Assembly (NCBI GenBank): GCA_018302165.1
Contig: JAGWAA010000005.1
Coordinates: 1-25,132 of the forward strand
DNA: 25,132 bases
Direction: 5' to 3'
Origin: Candidatus Woesearchaeota archaeon
Lineage (GTDB): Archaea > Nanobdellota > Nanobdellia > SCGC-AAA011-G17 > GW2011-AR17
A program made the position numbers and the translations under genes. Position 1 is the first letter of the stretch. Every line of letters begins with the position of its first letter. Below, piece after piece: positions 23,101 through 25,132 of this stretch. The notes beneath the pieces are model-generated. The model was not told the origin of the DNA and made no database searches. It worked only from the letters and a program-made list of their open reading frames with translations.

Positions 23101-24400
23101 CAGGTAATTTAACAAAATATTTTGTGGTGCTTCCACAGAAAGAATTGATTTTTATTGTTTGTTTTTTATTAGAAAGATTAATAATTTTATTAAATAGAGG
23201 CAATGAAATAGAAATATTATTCTTTTCTCTTAATTTAAGTAATTTATTGTAATTTATGTTTAATTCTGAAGCAAGTTGTTTAATGTTAATACTTTTCTTT
23301 GTAATTTCTTCATCTGTAATTATTTTAATTAGATCTGATGGATTCTTTATAAAAATCTCTTTAGAATCAGAAATATAGTCTAAAACTCTTTTTTTCTCAC
23401 CTTTAATTGGAATGGATTTAGGAATTGCAATAAAGTCATTAATTTTAAAAGTACTTACATCTTTCCAAATTAATTTCCCATTTATTAAAGTCATAAATTT
23501 ATCATTAGTAGTAATACTAACTTTCTTTCCAGTTTGTAAAACAACTTCTACAAGATTATTTTTTTGTGGAATTCGCCAAGCTTTTAAAATTTTGGATGGA
23601 ACAATTTTGCCTTCTTTATTTATAGAAAGAATTTTTTGATTTTCAACTGTTACATATTCCATCCCTTGAAAATGTTCAATATTTTTTCCAAGAAATATAT
23701 TATCAACAAAATCACCAATTTTAATAATTTCACCATTCGCTAAAGTTACATAAGTATTATAATCCAAACAAGCTGATAATCCCACTCGGCACATACCTGG
23801 AGAAAATCTTTGAAGCTGTTCAAGAACCAAGGATAAATGCACACCTCGTTTATTTTCTGCCAAAGAATGTATTTCATCAACAATTGCCCACTCAACACCT
23901 TTGATGTGTTCGGAGAATTTTATTGAACATAACATAATTGCTAAACTTTCTGGAGTTGTGATTAAAATATGTGGGGGAGACTCAAGCATCTTTCTTTTTT
24001 CTGTGGCTGTAGTATCACCAGTTCTTACAGCAACTCGAATTCCGAACTTTTTTTCTGCAATTCTTTGCATCTCTTCTAAAGGTTCTAAAAGATTAACTGA
24101 AATATCTCTACTTAATGCTTTTAATGGTGAAACATAAATTGCATAAACTTTGTCTTGAAGAATACCTTTTTCGCTAGAGTCTACTAATTCATTTAAAATG
24201 GATAAGAATGCTGTTAAAGTTTTACCTGTACCTGTAGGCGCTGATAATAAAATATTATTTCTAGAATGAACTTCGGTAACACCATATAATTGTGGAATTG
24301 AAAATTCTTTGAATTTTGTAAAGAACCATTTTCGAACGATTGGATTAAGTAAATCTTTAATTTCTTTACTATCATCCGGATTCGTTTTATGGGATATCAT
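20183..24400 (-). CDS. lhr: Lhr-type SF2 DNA helicase, intein-containing
   Basis: 1405-aa precursor, 869 aa after removal of a 536-aa intein. Lhr is an ATP-dependent 3'-5' helicase of DNA repair and recombination. Motifs: APTGTGKT (54-61, Walker A), YVSPLKALS (89-97), DEIHSL (175-180), LSA (208-210) then T after the intein (the SAT motif III), TLIFTNTRAGTERV (813-826), STSLELGIDIG (882-892) and QRQGRSGH (911-918). The C-terminus contains the winged-helix and Lhr-specific region, with a conserved FRHCAGRSFMILR stretch. Mature length suits an Lhr-core protein. It lies downstream of purA on the same strand with its own TATA-like box (24423-24432). The metallophosphoesterase of a DNA-repair-linked family is nearby. 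Intein removal is essential, because motif III is split. Confidence 0.92.
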   Translation of the reverse strand: MISHKTNPDDSKEIKDLLNPIVRKWFFTKFKEFSIPQLYGVTEVHSRNNILLSAPTGTGKTLTAFLSILNELVDSSEKGILQDKVYAIYVSPLKALSRDISVNLLEPLEEMQRIAEKKFGIRVAVRTGDTTATEKRKMLESPPHILITTPESLAIMLCSIKFSEHIKGVEWAIVDEIHSLAENKRGVHLSLVLEQLQRFSPGMCRVGLSACLDYNTYVTLANGEIIKIGDFVDNIFLGKNIEHFQGMEYVTVENQKILSINKEGKIVPSKILKAWRIPQKNNLVEVVLQTGKKVSITTNDKFMTLINGKLIWKDVSTFKINDFIAIPKSIPIKGEKKRVLDYISDSKEIFIKNPSDLIKIITDEEITKKSINIKQLASELNINYNKLLKLREKNNISISLPLFNKIINLSNKKQTIKINSFCGSTTKYFVKLPEYVNEDFMRLFGLIASDGHVSYGIVSFANKNPELISEVSNLMYSLFGRKPSIRKHSNAQEKNLIVTLKSIPVSILFNKLGLNFGNKIRTMQIHKEITSYPKEYIAAFISGFLDGDGCISYNKNCNGAYFRLHSSSKDFIEQMYHCFVVLGVHPSMLCSKRETGLLYYLEVNSSKDRKKLFNILKYSGKSIKLKEKLSNQERTSFYPIGDLLNNYKNKYKLSFDKLNKLLKVYTPDIIYRGYCSEQILKIIILNLKNSSPLINLRPKLEVILNSDISFEKINSINPIKCSCNYVYDFSIKDNPNFIASNILVHNTVSPLDEVSKFLVGSIRKCKVIDVQFLKQSDLQVLSPVDDFVSNSYEKIDKATYELLDKQIQEHKTTLIFTNTRAGTERVVHHLKTIFPEKYSVIDEDSKEVRSLIGAHHGSLSKEMRLQMERNLRDGKMRCLVCSTSLELGIDIGSIDLVLCLGSPKSVARALQRQGRSGHHLHGITKGRIIVTDRDDLVECSVLLKNAIEKNMDRIHIPTNCLDVLAQQIFGMALEEIWSYDDLFETIKKSYCYSKLTKKDFDEVLDYLAGNFTSLEDRHIYARIWWDKEKNQIGKRGKMSRIIYMTNLGTIPDQQGIIVKDNKGNKIGMIDEMFLEKLDKGDIFVLGGNTYQFSYARGMVASVVPMPNKKPTVPSWYSDRLPLSYDLAKSICNFRLLMEEKFKRKVSKIEIIKFINEYLYVHSETSEAIYNYFKDQYDYIGLPTSKKIIIESYRDEQMKNYVIFHTLYGRRVNDVLSRAVAFAISRSQHKDVEIGISDNGFYVVFDRNVNVQKAFSLLKSSELKKVLDLAIDKSEILKRRFRHCAGRSFMILRTYGGVRRHTGRQQVSSTILLSAVKRISENFFIIKETRREILEDLMDYDSALEVLKEIEDKRIKIEEIQTFIPSPFALNLVMQGFSDILKMEDKQQFLQRMHQMVKAKIALKNR
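22163..23770 (-). mobile_element. LAGLIDADG intein in Lhr motif III (SA/T)
   Basis: 536 aa, residues 211-746. It starts with Cys211 after LSA and ends NILVHN (H745, N746) before Thr747, splitting the SAT motif. Block F-like YVYDFSIKDNPNFIASN precedes the end. The homing endonuclease has two LAGLIDADG helices, LFGLIASDGHV (443-453) and ISGFLDGDGCI (541-551), each with an Asp, so it looks active. An HTH-like stretch is at about 371-397. The block B position reads ITTNDKF (296-302), with Asp where His is usual. Hand counts of sample lines put the intein at about 15-28 percent GC and the host part at about 35-38 percent, consistent with separate origin. Confidence 0.93.
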
Positions 24401-24422
24401 TTTACTTTCTATAAAAATAAGG

Positions 24423-24432
24423 TTTTTAAAGG
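24423..24432 (-). promoter_or_regulatory. TATA-like box for lhr
   Basis: On the minus strand CCTTTAAAAA is centred about 27 nt upstream of the lhr ATG at 24400. Confidence 0.5.
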
Positions 24433-24458
24433 CTGCGCGTGAATGTCCTGTCCGGGGT
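24431..24458. other. GC-rich island in the purA-lhr gap
   Basis: 19 of 28 bases are G or C, in a window that is otherwise strongly AT-rich. It contains TGCGCG, a TGTCCTGTCC pentamer repeat (24444-24453) and CCGGGG. It is followed by a palindromic TTTATAAA (24462-24469). It may be an operator, a small RNA segment or another regulatory site. No fold is convincing by eye. Confidence 0.3.
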
Positions 24459-24480
24459 ATGTTTATAAAGGTTTCTAGGT

Positions 24481-24501
24481 AATTTTTTGAAGAAAAAAAT
24501 T
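24481..24501 (-). terminator. AT hairpin and T-run after purA
   Basis: AATTTTTT and AAAAAATT flank a short loop, forming an AT-only inverted repeat that overlaps the purA stop. On the minus strand a run of seven T follows the stop codon directly (24499-24493). Archaeal termination often needs only such a T-run. Confidence 0.4.
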
Positions 24502-25132
24502 AAAAATTCTTTATTGGATAATCTCTAATAATTATCTGATCTCTTGCTGGACCTACACCTATGTATAATACTGGAACATTTACATCCTCTTCAATATGAT
24601 TAATAAGTTTTTTAGCATTTGTAGGGAGTTCAGAAGGTTTCCTGCAGGAGGTTATGTCTTCAGTCCAACCTGAAAATTGTTTATAAATAGGTTTTACTAA
24701 ATCTAATCTTTTAAGATCTGCAGGGAAAGCTGAAAGTTCAGAATTATCAATTTCATAACCTATACAAACCATAATTGGATCAATACCTGTCAAAACATCT
24801 AATTTTGTAATTGCTAAACTATCCAGACCATTAATTCTTTTTGCATGCTGTAATGCAACTAAATCCAACCAACCACATCTTCTAGGGCGGCCAGTTGTAG
24901 TTCCAAATTCATGACCTTTATTTCTTAATAATTCTCCTAAATCAGAATTTAATTCAGTAGGAAATGGACCATTACCAACTCTTGTTGTATAAGCTTTTGC
25001 AACACCAATAATTTCTAAATCTTTAACATAAATTCCTGAGCCTGTAAATAAACCACCAATTGTTGTATTTGAACTTGTTACATAAGGATAAGTACCATTG
25101 TCTATGTCTAGCATTGCACCTTGAGCTCCTTC
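24500..25132 (-). CDS. purA: Adenylosuccinate synthetase, C-terminal part
   Basis: 211 codons, N-terminus cut by the right edge, reading EGAQGAMLDIDNGTYPYVTSS from the boundary. This is the EGAQG...D.DHGTYP...SSN region of adenylosuccinate synthetase, and the gene continues through TTRVGNGPFPTEL, GTTTGRPRRCGWLDLVAL, ITKLDVL and the closing GVGPARDQIIIRD. The enzyme makes adenylosuccinate from IMP, aspartate and GTP, the first committed step to AMP. The frame is open to the edge, so the first internal ATG is not the start. It has a T-run after the stop and is followed by lhr on the same strand. Confidence 0.93.
   Translation of the reverse strand, partial: EGAQGAMLDIDNGTYPYVTSSNTTIGGLFTGSGIYVKDLEIIGVAKAYTTRVGNGPFPTELNSDLGELLRNKGHEFGTTTGRPRRCGWLDLVALQHAKRINGLDSLAITKLDVLTGIDPIMVCIGYEIDNSELSAFPADLKRLDLVKPIYKQFSGWTEDITSCRKPSELPTNAKKLINHIEEDVNVPVLYIGVGPARDQIIIRDYPIKNF

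Noticed and set aside
1..25132. tRNA or rRNA genes
   Set aside because: I saw no cloverleaf-like GC-rich segment with a T-arm motif on either strand. The GC-rich island at 24431-24458 is too short and has no such motif.

Overview
This is an AT-rich window from an archaeon, most likely a DPANN lineage of the Woesearchaeota/Pacearchaeota type. The archaeal evidence is a set of protein families: release factor aRF1, archaeal-type ValRS and TrpRS, an Lhr-type helicase, STT3-like membrane glycosyltransferases and a ScpB without an adjacent ScpA. Almost every operon head also has a TATA-like box centred about 26-28 nt upstream of its start codon, which is the spacing expected for leaderless archaeal transcripts. 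The DPANN placement is an inference from gene style and compactness. It was not tested by phylogeny.

Layout. Positions 1-2892 (minus) hold three exported or membrane-anchored proteins of unknown function, two of them lipoprotein-like. The first is cut by the window edge and has a 26-bp tandem duplication over its start codon. Positions 2939-6428 (plus) hold a small membrane protein, a lipoprotein with a short helical repeat, a small soluble protein and a GT39/PMT-like membrane glycosyltransferase. Positions 6437-11848 (minus) look like one operon with overlapping genes: scpB, two STT3-like GT-C membrane proteins, a processive family 2 glycosyltransferase and a thioredoxin-fold protein that has lost its CxxC. 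Positions 11908-15819 (minus) hold aRF1, interrupted by a 130-aa mini-intein directly after the GGQ motif, and ValRS. Positions 15902-18510 (plus) hold a soluble coiled-coil GGDEF protein and a TrpRS gene broken by an apparent -1 frameshift at an A-run. Positions 18502-20147 hold a metallophosphoesterase, a RelE/YafQ-like toxin domain fused to a helical N-terminus and a small orphan, with two consecutive convergent overlaps. Positions 20183-24400 (minus) hold an Lhr helicase carrying a 536-aa LAGLIDADG intein in motif III. The window ends inside purA.

How the genes fit together. The glycosyltransferases and exported proteins suggest envelope glycan or surface-protein synthesis. The synthetases, aRF1, ScpB, Lhr, the phosphoesterase and PurA are housekeeping or DNA-maintenance functions.

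The most interesting points are these: an intein splitting the GGQ of the only stop-codon release factor seen here; that factor also having NIKD instead of NIKS and apparently lacking the minidomain; a TrpRS frameshift lying on an in-frame A AAA AAT heptamer; a diguanylate cyclase with an intact I-site in a probable DPANN archaeon; a symmetric TATA box placed equally far from two divergent start codons; and a tandem duplication that appears to have created a 10-codon uORF.
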